A DNA stretch of 64,000 bases from CAWAPD01 sp963783865 (GCA_963783865.1 CAWAPD010000006.1:169877-233876), one strand, 5' to 3'; positions 8,726 to 18,000 are shown, counted from the stretch's first letter. A program made the numbers and translations. Notes: generated by a model not told the origin, from the letters alone.

Positions 8726-9328
8726 ATGAGGGTGATCGGGGGCGAGTGGCGCGGCCGGCGCCTGCAGGCGCCGGCCGGCCGCGCCACCCGCCCCACCTCC
8801 GACCGTGTCCGCGAGGCGGTGTTCGACGCCGTCGAGGCGCTGGTGGTCAGAGACGAGCTCGGTGCGCCACAGACGGACGCTGAGGACGCCGCCGGACCGC
8901 TGGCCGGCCTCGTCGTGCTCGACCTGTTCGCCGGCAGCGGCGCCCTGGGCATCGAGGCTCTCTCGCGGGGGGCGGCGCGCTGCGACTTCGTCGAGCGCGC
9001 CGCCCCCGCCCGGGCCCTTCTGGAGGCGAATCTCGCGGCCGTCGCCGTCGACGAAGACCGTTTCAGCGTCGACGGCCGCGACTTCCGGGCCGCGTTGCAG
9101 GCTGGCGTCGCCGGGGGGAGGCAGTATAATCTCGTGTTCGTAGACGCGCCGTATGCGCTCTACCCGGCCTTCGAGCCCGATCTCGCCCGCCTGCTGGGCG
9201 GCGTGTTCGCGCCTCTGGGGCTGCTCGTGGTCGAGACGGCCAGGGGAGCAGCAGTGACGCTCCCGTTCGAGGAGAGGAGCGCCAGACTGTACGGCGACAC
9301 GCAGGTGACGTTCATGACGGGGCGCTGA
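8726..9328 (+). CDS. rsmD: 16S rRNA (guanine966-N2)-methyltransferase RsmD
   Basis: SAM-dependent methylation of G966 of 16S rRNA. The 200-residue Rossmann protein begins MRVIGGEWRGRRLQAP, as usual for RsmD. It has motif I in LDLFAGSGALGIEALSRGA and the catalytic-loop motif as DAPY instead of the common DPPY. A 10-15 residue acidic insert (DELGAPQTDAEDAAG) lies before motif I. I chose ATG 8726 because GGGAGGG stands about 8 nt upstream. It is followed one base later by the coaD GTG, a pair conserved in most bacteria. Confidence 0.9.
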   Translation: MRVIGGEWRGRRLQAPAGRATRPTSDRVREAVFDAVEALVVRDELGAPQTDAEDAAGPLAGLVVLDLFAGSGALGIEALSRGAARCDFVERAAPARALLEANLAAVAVDEDRFSVDGRDFRAALQAGVAGGRQYNLVFVDAPYALYPAFEPDLARLLGGVFAPLGLLVVETARGAAVTLPFEERSARLYGDTQVTFMTGR

Positions 9329-9329
9329 C

Positions 9330-9827
9330 GTGCCGGGCAACGTGACAGCCATCTGCCCGGGCACGTTCGACCCGGTCACCATCGGCCATCTCGACATCAT
9401 CACGCGCGGCGCCAGCACGTTCCGCCGCGTCGTCGTGGGCCTCATCGACTACCCCGTGCGCAAGCAGACGATGTTCACGGCGGCCGAGCGCACGACCTTC
9501 CTGCGCGAGGCCCTGGCCGACTACCCCAACGTGTACGTCGACCGCTTCAACGAGCTCGTGGTCGAGTTCGCACGGCGCTGGGAGGCGAACGTCATCCTCA
9601 AGGGACTGCGGGCCATCTCGGACTTCGAATACGAGTTCGCCATGGCCCAGTTGAATAGGAAGCTCGCTCCCGACATCGAAACTGTGTTCATGATGGCATC
9701 GCCAGAGCACAGCTTCCTGAGCTCGAGCGGCGTGAAGGAGATCGCCACCTTCGGTGGTTCGGTGGACGATCTGGTGCCTCCGGCGGTCGCCCGGCGTATG
9801 GCCGAGCTGTTCGCGCGGAAGGCATAG
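9330..9827 (+). CDS. coaD: phosphopantetheine adenylyltransferase
   Basis: Transfers AMP from ATP to 4'-phosphopantetheine, the penultimate step of coenzyme A synthesis. The 165-residue nucleotidyltransferase has the T/HxGH site in CPGTFDPVTIGHLDI. The C-terminal ATP-binding segment reads SSSGVKEIATFGGSVDD in place of the classical ISSTxVRE. Start GTG 9330 lies one base past the rsmD stop, so the two are probably translationally coupled. A second gene with its own Shine-Dalgarno follows. Confidence 0.95.
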   Translation: MPGNVTAICPGTFDPVTIGHLDIITRGASTFRRVVVGLIDYPVRKQTMFTAAERTTFLREALADYPNVYVDRFNELVVEFARRWEANVILKGLRAISDFEYEFAMAQLNRKLAPDIETVFMMASPEHSFLSSSGVKEIATFGGSVDDLVPPAVARRMAELFARKA

Positions 9828-9851
9828 ACTGTTCTCAGGAGGGATGCCTGA

Positions 9852-10319
9852 ATGGACGTACTCGTACTGATCGACAAGCTCGACGACCTCATCCACAACG
9901 CTCGCTCGGTCCCGCTCACCGACAGCGTGATGATCGACCGCGAAGAGATCTACGACCTGCTCGACCAGATGCGCTCGACGATCCCCGAAGAGGTCAAGCA
10001 GGCGCGCTGGATCGTCAAGGAGCGGCAGGAGATGCTGGCCGAGGCCAAGGCCGAGGCCGAGCGCATCGTCGCCGAAGCCAAGACCAACGCGGAGCAGCAG
10101 GCCTCGCAGGAAGAGGTCGTGCGCACCGCCGAACGCCAGGCCCACGACCTGCTCGAGGACGCGCGCGAGCGCTCGCGTGAGATCAGGCTCGAGGCCGAGG
10201 ACTGGGCCGACGAGGTCCTGGGCAACCTCGAGGTGAACCTCGACAAGTTCATCGCCGCGGTGCGGCGCGGGCGCGAGCGCCTGCAGAAGCCGGCCGCCGA
10301 GGAAGAGCCCCAGCCCTGA
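9852..10319 (+). CDS. DivIVA/SepIVA-like coiled-coil protein
   Basis: A 155-residue, highly charged protein. After a short N-terminal head (MDVLVLIDKLDDLIHNARSV, then SVMIDREEIYDLLDQM), it is an almost continuous Glu/Ala/Arg coiled coil from about 45 to 130. The head resembles the actinobacterial SepIVA proteins, which act in septation and in ordering the intracellular membrane domain. The mycobacterial gene also lies next to the DUF177 gene and rnc, and here coaD, this gene, the DUF177 gene and rpmF are in a row. It has a good Shine-Dalgarno (AGGAGGG) 8 nt before ATG 9852. ATPase b-subunit-like matches would be expected from the coiled coil alone, but there is no membrane helix. Confidence 0.72.
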   Translation: MDVLVLIDKLDDLIHNARSVPLTDSVMIDREEIYDLLDQMRSTIPEEVKQARWIVKERQEMLAEAKAEAERIVAEAKTNAEQQASQEEVVRTAERQAHDLLEDARERSREIRLEAEDWADEVLGNLEVNLDKFIAAVRRGRERLQKPAAEEEPQP

Positions 10320-10365
10320 CCCGTGAGGCGCGCCGGCCGGGCGGCCGGCGCGCCGGAGCAGTGCC

Positions 10366-10833
10366 ATGCGTCACCTGAACCTGCGCACCCTCAAGTTCGA
10401 CGACCGCAGCGAGGCGTACCGGACGCTGCGCGTCGAGGTCCAGCCGTTCGCGCTGGGCGGAGAGACGTACGCCGTCGACGGCGGCGCCGTGCAGCTCGCG
10501 CTCAGCGCCACCCGGGTCGGGGTGCGGCTGGCGCTGCACGGCGCCGCCGTCGCGGTCGTCCGCGGCCCCTGCCAGCGCTGCCTGGATGACGCCGCCGTCG
10601 AGGTGCGGATCGCGGCCGAGGACTACGTGTTCGACGGGCGGTCTCAGGGAATGGAGCCCGGCGAGGCCTACGTCCGGGGCGGCGTGCTCGACCTCGACCA
10701 GTGGGTGCGCGACGCGCTGGCCGACGCGCTGCCGGGGCAGCTCGTGTGCCGGCCGGACTGCAAGGGTCTCTGCCCGGTCTGCGGCGCCGACCTGAACCTG
10801 GCGCCGGCGCCGCACGAGCACACCGGGGCCTAG
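10366..10833 (+). CDS. yceD: YceD/DUF177 family protein
   Basis: A 155-residue protein of the DUF177 family, which is linked to 23S rRNA accumulation and nearly always sits directly upstream of rpmF, as here. Two cysteine pairs are visible: CQRC (about 66-69) and a C-terminal group CRPDCKGLCPVCGADLN, together a probable zinc site. It starts at ATG 10366, 46 nt after the coiled-coil gene. The gap to rpmF contains a promoter candidate, so the L32 gene may also be transcribed independently. Confidence 0.85.
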   Translation: MRHLNLRTLKFDDRSEAYRTLRVEVQPFALGGETYAVDGGAVQLALSATRVGVRLALHGAAVAVVRGPCQRCLDDAAVEVRIAAEDYVFDGRSQGMEPGEAYVRGGVLDLDQWVRDALADALPGQLVCRPDCKGLCPVCGADLNLAPAPHEHTGA

Positions 10834-10860
10834 CCGGCAGCCCGCGAGCGGCGGTGTACT

Positions 10861-10888
10861 TTGCAGCAGGCGTCACGTACAGTATGTA
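10861..10888 (+). promoter_or_regulatory. promoter candidate for rpmF
   Basis: TTGCAG (10861-10866), a 16-base spacer and TATGTA (10883-10888) form a plausible housekeeping promoter between yceD and rpmF. The leader would be about 20 nt and contains the Shine-Dalgarno AGGAG before ATG 10916. Confidence 0.45.
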
Positions 10889-10915
10889 CCTTCGCCAAAC
10901 CGTCAGGAGTCACGC

Positions 10916-11101
10916 ATGCCCGTACCGAAGAGGAAGACGTCGAAGACCAAGCGGGACAAGCGTCGCGCTCAGCAGAAGCTCGACGAGCACACCGGCAGCA
11001 TCTGCCCGCAGTGCAAGTCGCCGAAGCTCCCGCACCGGGCCTGTCCCACGTGCGGTACGTACAAGGGTCGCGAGGTCATCGTCCTCGACAAGGAGGACTA
11101 G
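10916..11101 (+). CDS. rpmF: 50S ribosomal protein L32
   Basis: A 61-residue ribosomal protein with the standard N-terminus MPVPKRKTSKTKRDKRRA and an intact zinc ribbon: CPQC at about 28-31 and CPTC at about 42-45. This is the zinc-containing (C+) form, so it is unlikely to be a zinc-starvation paralogue. Start ATG 10916 follows AGGAG by 6 nt. It is preceded by yceD, the conserved partner. Confidence 0.95.
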   Translation: MPVPKRKTSKTKRDKRRAQQKLDEHTGSICPQCKSPKLPHRACPTCGTYKGREVIVLDKED

Positions 11102-11174
11102 TCCCCATGGCCGGTGGTGAGGCGGGCGGCGAGGGCCGTCCCGGCTCGCCGCCCGCCCGGCCGGGTCTCGCCCC

Positions 11175-12239
11175 ATGAGATCCCTCTACATCGCCTCGAC
11201 CGAAGGCAGCGGCGGCAAGACCACGCTCTCCGTGGGTCTCGCGCTGGCCCTGCGTCGCCGGGGTCTCGAGGTCGGCTACTTCAAGCCGGTCGGGATCGTC
11301 CCCCACGAGGCCGGCGAGGCCGTCGTCGACGACGACGCGCGCTTCGCCGCCGACGTCCTCGGGCTCGACGACCCGCTCTCCGACCTCTGCCCGGTGGTCC
11401 TCGACGAAGGCGCCCTGCACTCGGTGCTGAGCGGCTCCGACGTCGATGCCCTCGCCCGTGTCGAACAGGCGTTCGCCCGCGTGCGCGCCGGCAAGGACGT
11501 CGTCGTGTGCGAGGGTCTGGGCGAGATCTGGCAGGGAAGGTTCCTGCGCACCAGCGGAGCCGACGTGGTCGCCCGCCTGGACTTGCGCGCGCTGCTCGTG
11601 GCCCGTTTCGCCGGCGCCCGCCTGCTCGACGACGTCTGCTACGTGAAGGACACGCTCAAAGGGCGCCTGCTGGGCGCCGTCTTCAACATGGTGCCCGAGA
11701 CGCGCCTCGACGTGGTCGCCACCGAGTACGTGGCGTTCCTGGCCGCCAACGGTATCGAGAGCTACGGCATCATCCCGGCCGACAGCCCGCTTGCCGCCGT
11801 CTCGGTCGACGAGATCGTGCAGGCGCTCGACGCCACCTACCTGTGCGGCGCCGAGCACGGCGACGCCATGGCCGAGAGCTTCCTGATCGGCGCCATGAGC
11901 CCCGAGCACGCGCTGCGCTACTTCGAGCACAGCGAGAACAAGGTCGTCGTGGTCGGCGGCGACCGGGCCGAGATCATCCTCGCCGCCCTGGAGACGCCGA
12001 CGACCGCCCTCGTGCTGACGGGCAACTACGTGCCCAGCCCGACCGTGCTGCGGCGCGCCGAGGAGCTCGGCGTGCCGCTCGTCTCGGTCGCCACCGACAC
12101 GGTCGCCGCCAGCGACGGCATCCGCAAGCTCTTCGGCCGCCTGGGCGTGCACGACCGGCGCAAGGTCGACGCGATCCTGAACGTGGTCGAGACGCACGTC
12201 GACCTCGACCGCCTGGTCGCCGGCCTCGAGGCCGAATGA
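11175..12239 (+). CDS. P-loop (BioD-like) + DRTGG domain protein
   Basis: A 354-residue protein with an N-terminal dethiobiotin-synthetase-like P-loop domain (Walker A in STEGSGGKTTLSVGLA) and a DRTGG domain near 215-330. This is the arrangement found in the N-terminal half of long phosphotransacetylases and in stand-alone phosphotransacetylase family proteins; the catalytic acetyl/butyryltransferase domain is absent. A regulatory or nucleotide-sensing role is likely but unproven. Its stop overlaps the plsX start (ATGA), which ties it to acyl-phosphate and phospholipid metabolism. Start ATG 11175 is the first candidate giving the intact P-loop. Confidence 0.75.
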   Translation: MRSLYIASTEGSGGKTTLSVGLALALRRRGLEVGYFKPVGIVPHEAGEAVVDDDARFAADVLGLDDPLSDLCPVVLDEGALHSVLSGSDVDALARVEQAFARVRAGKDVVVCEGLGEIWQGRFLRTSGADVVARLDLRALLVARFAGARLLDDVCYVKDTLKGRLLGAVFNMVPETRLDVVATEYVAFLAANGIESYGIIPADSPLAAVSVDEIVQALDATYLCGAEHGDAMAESFLIGAMSPEHALRYFEHSENKVVVVGGDRAEIILAALETPTTALVLTGNYVPSPTVLRRAEELGVPLVSVATDTVAASDGIRKLFGRLGVHDRRKVDAILNVVETHVDLDRLVAGLEAE

Positions 12240-13303
12240 GAGACGGGCGCGTCCTCACGCCCCACGACATCCAGGCCGCGCTGACGGCGCAGAAGCCCGG
12301 CGTCACCGTCCGGGTCGCCGTCGACGCGCTCGGGGGCGACCACGCCCCCGAGGTCGTCGTCGACGGCGCCCTGCAGGTCGCCGGCGAGTTGCTGCACGTC
12401 GTGCTCACCGGCCCCGAGGCGCGGCTCCGCGAGCTGATCGCCGGGCGCGAGAGCCCGTACGTCGAGATCGTCGACGCGCCCGACCGGATCGGCTCGGGCG
12501 ACGAGCCGGTCGCGGCGGTGCGGGGCAAGCCCCGGTCGTCGCTCGTGACCGCGGTCCGCCTGGCCGGCACCGGCGAGGCCGACGCCTCGTTCTCGGCCGG
12601 CAACACCGGCGCCGTGCTCGCCGCCGGCATGCTCCACGTGCACCGTCTCAAGGGTGTCCTGCGGCCGGCCCTGTGCACGCTGTTGCCGTCCGTGCCCCTG
12701 CCGGTGGCGTTCCTCGACGCCGGGGCCAACGCCGACGTGCGGCCCGAGCACCTGCGCCAGTTCGCCGTGATGGGACAGGTCTTCGCGACCGAGGTGCTCG
12801 GCATCGAGAAGCCGACCGTCGGTCTGCTCTCGATCGGTGAGGAGCCGGAGAAGGGCAACGCCATGACCATCGAGGCCCACCGGTTGATCGCCGCCGACTC
12901 TCAGGTCAACTTCTACGGCAACGTCGAGGGGCGCGATCTGGTGCGGCGCAAGACCGACGTCATCGTCGCCGACGGCTTCGCCGGCAACGTGGCGCTCAAG
13001 GTGTTCGAGGGCACGGCCCAGACCATCGTCACCGAGATCCGCAACGCCGTGCTCGGTTCGCTGCGGGCGAAGATAGGGGCCGCGATCATGGCGCCCGACC
13101 TGCGCCGCATCGGCGCCGCCCTCGACCCCGAAGAGTACGGCGGCGCCTACCTGCTCGGCCTGCGCCGGCCGGTGCTGGTCGGCCACGGCAACTCGGGCGC
13201 CAAGGGCATCGCCAGCGGCATCCGGGCGGCCTCGCGCGGCGTGACGAGCGACCTGTTGCCGGTGCTGGCCGAGCGCATCGAGGCGCTGGGCAACGGGCGC
13301 TGA
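12236..13303 (+). CDS. plsX: phosphate acyltransferase PlsX
   Basis: Converts acyl-ACP to acyl-phosphate for glycerophospholipid synthesis. The 355-residue protein carries VAVDALGGDHAPEVVVDGA near residue 25, the region around SFSAGNTGAVLAAGM, and the C-terminal GHGNSGAKGIASGI. Its first 20 residues (from ATG 12236, overlapping the upstream stop) are extra compared with typical PlsX, which begins close to the VAVDALGGD segment. The overlap supports the upstream start, but an internal GTG near 12300 is possible. It is followed by acpP, which supplies the acyl-ACP substrate. Confidence 0.93.
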   Translation: MRDGRVLTPHDIQAALTAQKPGVTVRVAVDALGGDHAPEVVVDGALQVAGELLHVVLTGPEARLRELIAGRESPYVEIVDAPDRIGSGDEPVAAVRGKPRSSLVTAVRLAGTGEADASFSAGNTGAVLAAGMLHVHRLKGVLRPALCTLLPSVPLPVAFLDAGANADVRPEHLRQFAVMGQVFATEVLGIEKPTVGLLSIGEEPEKGNAMTIEAHRLIAADSQVNFYGNVEGRDLVRRKTDVIVADGFAGNVALKVFEGTAQTIVTEIRNAVLGSLRAKIGAAIMAPDLRRIGAALDPEEYGGAYLLGLRRPVLVGHGNSGAKGIASGIRAASRGVTSDLLPVLAERIEALGNGR

Positions 13304-13323
13304 CGCGGCCGCCGCCGAGCGTG

Positions 13324-13351
13324 TTGCACCCCTCCCGGGGTCTGGTAGAGT
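13324..13351 (+). promoter_or_regulatory. promoter candidate for acpP
   Basis: TTGCAC (13324-13329), a 16-base spacer and TAGAGT (13346-13351) lie between plsX and acpP. A separate promoter fits the high demand for acyl carrier protein. The leader would be about 25 nt with the Shine-Dalgarno GGAGG. Confidence 0.5.
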
Positions 13352-13381
13352 TACGCGAAACCGATGGGCGGAGGTAGCCGC

Positions 13382-13624
13382 ATGACGAGAGAAGAAGTCT
13401 TCGAGCAGGTCAAGGCCATCCTGGTCGAGACGCTCAGCGTGGACGAGGACAAGGTCACGATGGACGCTCGCTTCCAGGAGGACCTCGAGACCGACTCACT
13501 CGATCTCGTCGAGCTCGTCATGACGATGGAAGACAAGTTCGGGATCAAGATCACCGACGAAGAGGCGGCCGAGATCAAGACGGTCGGCGACGCAGTCGAT
13601 TTCGTGATGGGGCGGCTTGGCTAA
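13382..13624 (+). CDS. acpP: acyl carrier protein
   Basis: An 80-residue acidic carrier protein. The phosphopantetheine-attachment serine is in ETDSLDLVEL (Ser about 38), with the usual helix II and the C-terminal EEAAEIKTVGDAVDFV. I chose ATG 13382 because GGAGG lies about 8 nt upstream and the family starts here; ATG 13364 would add six atypical residues. plsX lies upstream and the RNase III gene downstream, as in many bacteria where acpP and rnc are neighbours. Confidence 0.95.
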   Translation: MTREEVFEQVKAILVETLSVDEDKVTMDARFQEDLETDSLDLVELVMTMEDKFGIKITDEEAAEIKTVGDAVDFVMGRLG

Positions 13625-13651
13625 GGCGGGTCCGATCGCGTGATGAACACC

Positions 13652-13686
13652 GGAGGGCCGGCTTCCCGCGGGGAAGACGGCCCTCC
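13652..13686 (+). promoter_or_regulatory. long hairpin in the acpP-rnc gap (RNase III leader / attenuator candidate)
   Basis: GGAGGGCCG (13652-13660) pairs with 13678-13686. After one G.A mismatch, CTTCCC (13662-13667) pairs with 13671-13676 around the loop GCG. This gives a 15-bp nearly perfect stem ending 19 nt before the rnc ATG. No U-run follows. It could end acpP transcripts or be a self-processing site for RNase III, as is known for the rnc leader of E. coli and Streptomyces. Confidence 0.5.
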
Positions 13687-13704
13687 CCAGTAGGAGAGAA
13701 CGGC

Positions 13705-14469
13705 ATGGGTTGGCGTCTGCTGGCCCTGGCGGAGCAGCTCGACGAAGGGCTGTTGCGCCAGGTCTTCACGCACACGTCGTGGGTGGCCGAGCGCGGCCAG
13801 TCCTACGAGCGTCTCGAGTTCCTCGGCGACAGCGTGCTCAGCTTGGCGATCACGACCGAGCTGTACCGCCGCTTCCCGCGCCACACCGAGGGCAGCCTGG
13901 CGCGCCTGCGCGCCTACATCGTCAGCCGCGCCACCTGCGCCAAGGTGGCGACCCGGCTCGGCCTGCCGGCCTACGTCAAGCGCTTCGGCGCCTACTACGA
14001 GAACGGCGAGCTCGACCAGCTGTCGGCCAACCAGAACGTGCTCGCCGACGTCACCGAGTCGCTGATCGGCGCCCTCTACCTCACCTACGGCATCGACGTC
14101 GTGCGGCCGGCCGTGATCGAGGCGTTCACCGAGCACATCAACTTCGCCGAGCGCAGCTACGTCGACTTCAAGACCGAGCTGCAGGAACAGCTGGCCAAGA
14201 TGGGCCGCAGCGTCCACTACGAGCTCGTCGACACGCTCGGCCCGGCCCACGCGAGGGAGTTCCTGGTCGAGGCCCTGGTCGAGGGCGTCGCCGCCGGCCG
14301 CGGCGTGGGCCCGAGCAAGAAGCGGGCCGAGCAGGAGGCCGCCGGGGTGGCGCTGCGGGCGCTCGAGCAGAAGGAGAAGAAGCCGGCGCGCCGCATGCGC
14401 CTGCGCGGCCGCTCCAAGAAGCGCGACGAGGGTGGCGAGGCCGCCTCGACCGAAGCCGCCGGACAGTGA
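13705..14469 (+). CDS. rnc: ribonuclease III
   Basis: Double-stranded RNA endonuclease for rRNA processing and mRNA turnover. It has 254 residues. The catalytic domain carries the signature ERLEFLGDSVLSLAI (about 33-47) with the metal-binding Asp/Glu and the second acidic cluster ADVTESLIGALY. A double-stranded RNA-binding domain follows (about 155-222, ending GPSKKRAEQEAAGVALRAL). A basic tail of about 25 residues (KKPARRMRLRGRSKKR) is added to the usual length. Start ATG 13705 has AGGAGAG 8 nt upstream. A hairpin lies in the leader. The smc gene follows 12 nt after the stop, a conserved pair. Confidence 0.95.
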   Translation: MGWRLLALAEQLDEGLLRQVFTHTSWVAERGQSYERLEFLGDSVLSLAITTELYRRFPRHTEGSLARLRAYIVSRATCAKVATRLGLPAYVKRFGAYYENGELDQLSANQNVLADVTESLIGALYLTYGIDVVRPAVIEAFTEHINFAERSYVDFKTELQEQLAKMGRSVHYELVDTLGPAHAREFLVEALVEGVAAGRGVGPSKKRAEQEAAGVALRALEQKEKKPARRMRLRGRSKKRDEGGEAASTEAAGQ

Positions 14470-14481
14470 CGGACTGACCGG

Positions 14482-17400
14482 ATGTATCTGCGCTCCCTGC
14501 GCATCAAGGGGTTCAAGTCGTTCCCGCGCCAGACCGAGCTCGTCTTCGAGCCCGGCGTGGCGGTGATCATCGGGCCCAACGGCAGCGGCAAGAGCAACGT
14601 CTCCGACGCGATCACCTGGGTGCTCGGCGAGCAGAGCCCGTCGACGATCCGCGGCACCTCGATGCAGGACGTGATCTTCGCCGGCAGCGACGGGCGCCGG
14701 GCCAGCGGCTCGGCCGAGGTCGAGCTGACGTTCGACAACGGCGACGGCGCACTGTCGGTGCCGACGCCCGAGGTGAGCATCGGGCGTCGCGTGCAGCGCG
14801 GCGGCGAGACGACCTACCTGATCAACCGGGCGCCGTGCCGGCTGGCCGACGTGCTCGAGCTGACGGCCGAGATGGGCCTGGGGCGCGAGCTGCACGCGAT
14901 CGTCGGGCAAGGCAGGGTGGAGTCGCTGCTGGCGAGCAAGCCGGTCGAGCGCCGGGCGCTGATCGAGGAGGCCGCCGGCCTCGGCGTCTACAAGCGCCGG
15001 CGCGAGCGGGCCGAGATCAAGCTGCGCGAGGTGCGGCGCAACCTCGAGCGCGCCCGCGACCTCGAGAAGGAGGCGGCGTCGCAGCTGGCGCCGTTGCGGC
15101 GCCAGGCGAACGCCGCCGAGCTGCGGCGCTCGGTCGAGCGCGAGATCGCCGAGGCCCGCGGCAGCCTGCTGACCGGCGAGCTCGAGGCGGTCGACGCCCG
15201 GCTCGCCGCCAGCCGCGCGGCGATCGAGCAGGTCGCCGTCGAGAAGGACGAGGCCGACGCCCGGCTGGCCGCGATCGAGACGGAGCGGCTGGCCGACGAG
15301 GAGACCTTCACGCGCGACCTGCAGGAGCGCGAGCAGCGGGCGGCGCGTGCCCTGCGAGCCCGCTACCTGGCGGACAGGCTGGCCAGTACGCGCCGCCTGA
15401 TCGAGCAGCGCCTGCAGCTCGCCGGCGAGCTGGAACGCGCCGCGCTGACCGAACGCGAAGGGCTGACCGCCGACGCCCAGGGCGCGCTCGTCGACCCGTC
15501 CGACGGCGGCGACGCCCGCTCCGCGGCGACGTCTCTGGACACCTTCGAGGAGGCGCTGGCGGCGGCCGAGGCGGCGCACGAAGAAGCGAGCGGCGCGCTG
15601 GCGGCGGCGCAGGCCGGCGCGGCGGCGGCGCGGTCGCAGGCGGCCGCCGCCGACCTCGACCGCGAGGCTGTGGAGGCGCGCCTGGCGCGCTTGCGCGACA
15701 GGCGCGCCGCGTTGAGCGACGAGCTGGAACGGGCGGCGAGCGAGTCGGGCGCGGCCGCCGGCGCGCTGGAAGAAGCGGCGGGGGCGGTCGCCCTGGCGCA
15801 GCAGCGGGCAGAGGGCGCCGGGATCGCGGGGGGCGACGCCGAGGCGGCGGCGCTCGCCTCCGACGAGGAGAGCGCCGCCGCGCTCAGGGCTCTCGAAGAG
15901 GCCGAGGCGTCGGTGCGGAGCGTGATCGCCGAGCGCGCCGCCGCCGAGACCGAGCTCGAGCACGCCGAGGCGGCGCTGCGCGAGCTGCGGGACGTCGGCG
16001 ACGACGTGCTGCAGGTCATGGAGCAGCACCCGGGGGCGACGGCCTTGACCAGCGCGCTGTCGTGCGAGCCCGGCTATGAGGCGGCGCTCGGCGCCGCCCT
16101 GGCCCAGTTCCCGGGCGCCGTCGCCGTCGGCTCCGGGGTCGATCAGTGGGGGCTTCTGTCCGCCTTGCGCACGGCCGGCGTCCGGCTGGTGCGGCTCGTG
16201 CTGGCGCGCCCGCGGAGCGCCGACACAGGGGGCTTCCCGGGCGCGGTGCGGCTGCTGGACAAGGTGAGCGTGGAGGGCGACGCGGGCCTCGAGGGCCTGC
16301 TGGCCGACGTGGTCATCGTCGACGACCTGCGAGCTCTTCCCGACTCGTTCACGGGCCTCGCGGTCACGCGCGACGGCGCCTACTACCGTCCGGCGACGGG
16401 CCAGCTCGGCCTGGCGGCCGGACTGCCGGCGGCCGTGCTGGTCGAGCGTCGCGCGAAGACCGCCGGCCTGCGCGAGCGGCTCGACGCGCTCAAGGCGCGC
16501 GAGGCGCGCGGGGTGGCGGCGGCGGCGCGGGCGCGGGCGAGCGCCGACGCGCTCGCGGCCGCCCGCGCCGCCGCCGCCGAGACGCTGGCCGCGGCCCGGC
16601 GCGAGGCCGCCGAGGCGGGTCACGCGCTGACGCGGGCGCAGGCCGAGGAACGGATCGCCGCCGAACGGCGCGAGCGGCTCTCGCGCACGGTCGAGGCGGG
16701 CGAGGGCGAGCTGGCGGCGCGCGACGGCGACGTCGGCGCCCTCGAGGAGACCCTGACGGCAAGCGAGAGCGGCCGCGAGCCGCTGGAGGCCGCCGCGGCG
16801 GAGGCCGAGAGTGCGGCTCGCGGCCGCCGAGTCGGCGCAGCGCGACGCCGTGGCCGCGGTGACGCTGGCGCGCATCGAGTTCGAGGAGCGCAAGGCGCGG
16901 GCCGACCGGGCCCAGGACGAGCGCCGGCGCGCCGCCCGGCGCGCGGAGCACGCGGCGGCGCGCCTCGCCCAGATCGACGCCCGGCTCGAGCGCCTGCCGG
17001 CGCTGCGCGAGGCGTGCGGCTCGGTCGGCGAGGCCCTGGGCGCGCTCGCGTCGCGCCTGGAGGCGCTCGGACGAACGCGCCCGCGCCGAGGCCGACGAGG
17101 CCGAGGGCAAGGTGCGCGACCGCAGCGCCGCGCGGCGCCTGGCCGACGAGGAGGCGGGGCTGCGGCGCGCGGTCGACGACCTCGGCGAGCGGCGCGCCGC
17201 GGCCCAGGTCGAGATCGCCCGCGCCGACGAGCGGCGCACCGAGCTGGCGGCGCGCTTCGACGAGGTGACCGGCCTGCTCGAGACGGCCGTCTTCACGGCG
17301 CCGGCCGGCGAGGCGGCGGCCGAGGCGCTGCGCGCCTCGATCGAGCGCCTCGAGCGTCGACGCGAGGGCATCGGGGCGGTGAACCCGCTGGCCGAGGCGG

Positions 17401-18000
17401 AGTGCGAGCGCCTGCAGGAGCACGTCTCGTTCCTGCGCGAGCAGACGCGCGACCTCGAGCAGTCGGTCGCCGAGATCGAGACCCTGATCGCCGAGCTGAC
17501 CGGCCAGATCGAGGCCGACTTCGAGCAGACCTTCGAGGCCGTGCGCGACAACTTCGCGCACATGGTCGGCACGCTTGTTCCCCGGCGGCAGCGGCCGGCT
17601 CGTGCCGGTCGCCGGCGAGACTCCCGAGGAACCGGCCGGCATCGCCATCGAGGTCAAGCCGGCGCGCAAGCTCGGGAAGAAGCTCGGGCTGCTGTCGGGC
17701 GGCGAGCGCGCTCTCGTGGCCCTGGCCTTCCTGCTCGCGCTGCTGCTCTCGAAGACGGCGCCCTTCTACATCCTCGACGAGGTCGAGGCGGCCCTCGACG
17801 ACATCAACATCGGCTTGTTCGTCTCGCTGGTGCGGGAGTACCGCACGCGCACCCAGTTCATCGTGATCACCCACCAGAAGCGGACGATGGAGGCGGCCGA
17901 CGTGCTCTACGGGGTGACGATGGGGCCCGACGGGACCTCGCAGGTGGTCAGCGCCCGCATGGCCGAGGACGAGATCGACGCCGAGGCCGCGAGGGGCTGA
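14482..18000 (+). CDS. smc: chromosome segregation ATPase SMC (three +1 frameshifts)
   Basis: Core subunit of the bacterial condensin. The N-terminal head begins MYLRSLRIKGFKSF with Walker A in IGPNGSGKSN. It is followed by Arg/Ala/Glu-rich coiled coil, a hinge at about 510-650, the returning coil, and a C-terminal head with the signature LSGGERALVALAFLLA and Walker B in YILDEVEAALDD. The frame is broken three times, each as an extra base: near 16810, 17069 and 17576-17577. Removing these gives a continuous protein of about 1,171 residues, the normal SMC length, including TLFPGGSGRLV across the third site. The near-essential role of smc makes sequencing error the likeliest cause. ftsY follows 8 nt later. 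Confidence 0.9.

Noticed and set aside
13621..16893. 1,090-codon minus-strand open frame opposite rnc and smc
   Set aside because: The composition is low-complexity Arg/Leu/Ala/Gly and it reads through two well-supported plus-strand genes. It is a shadow of their codon bias.
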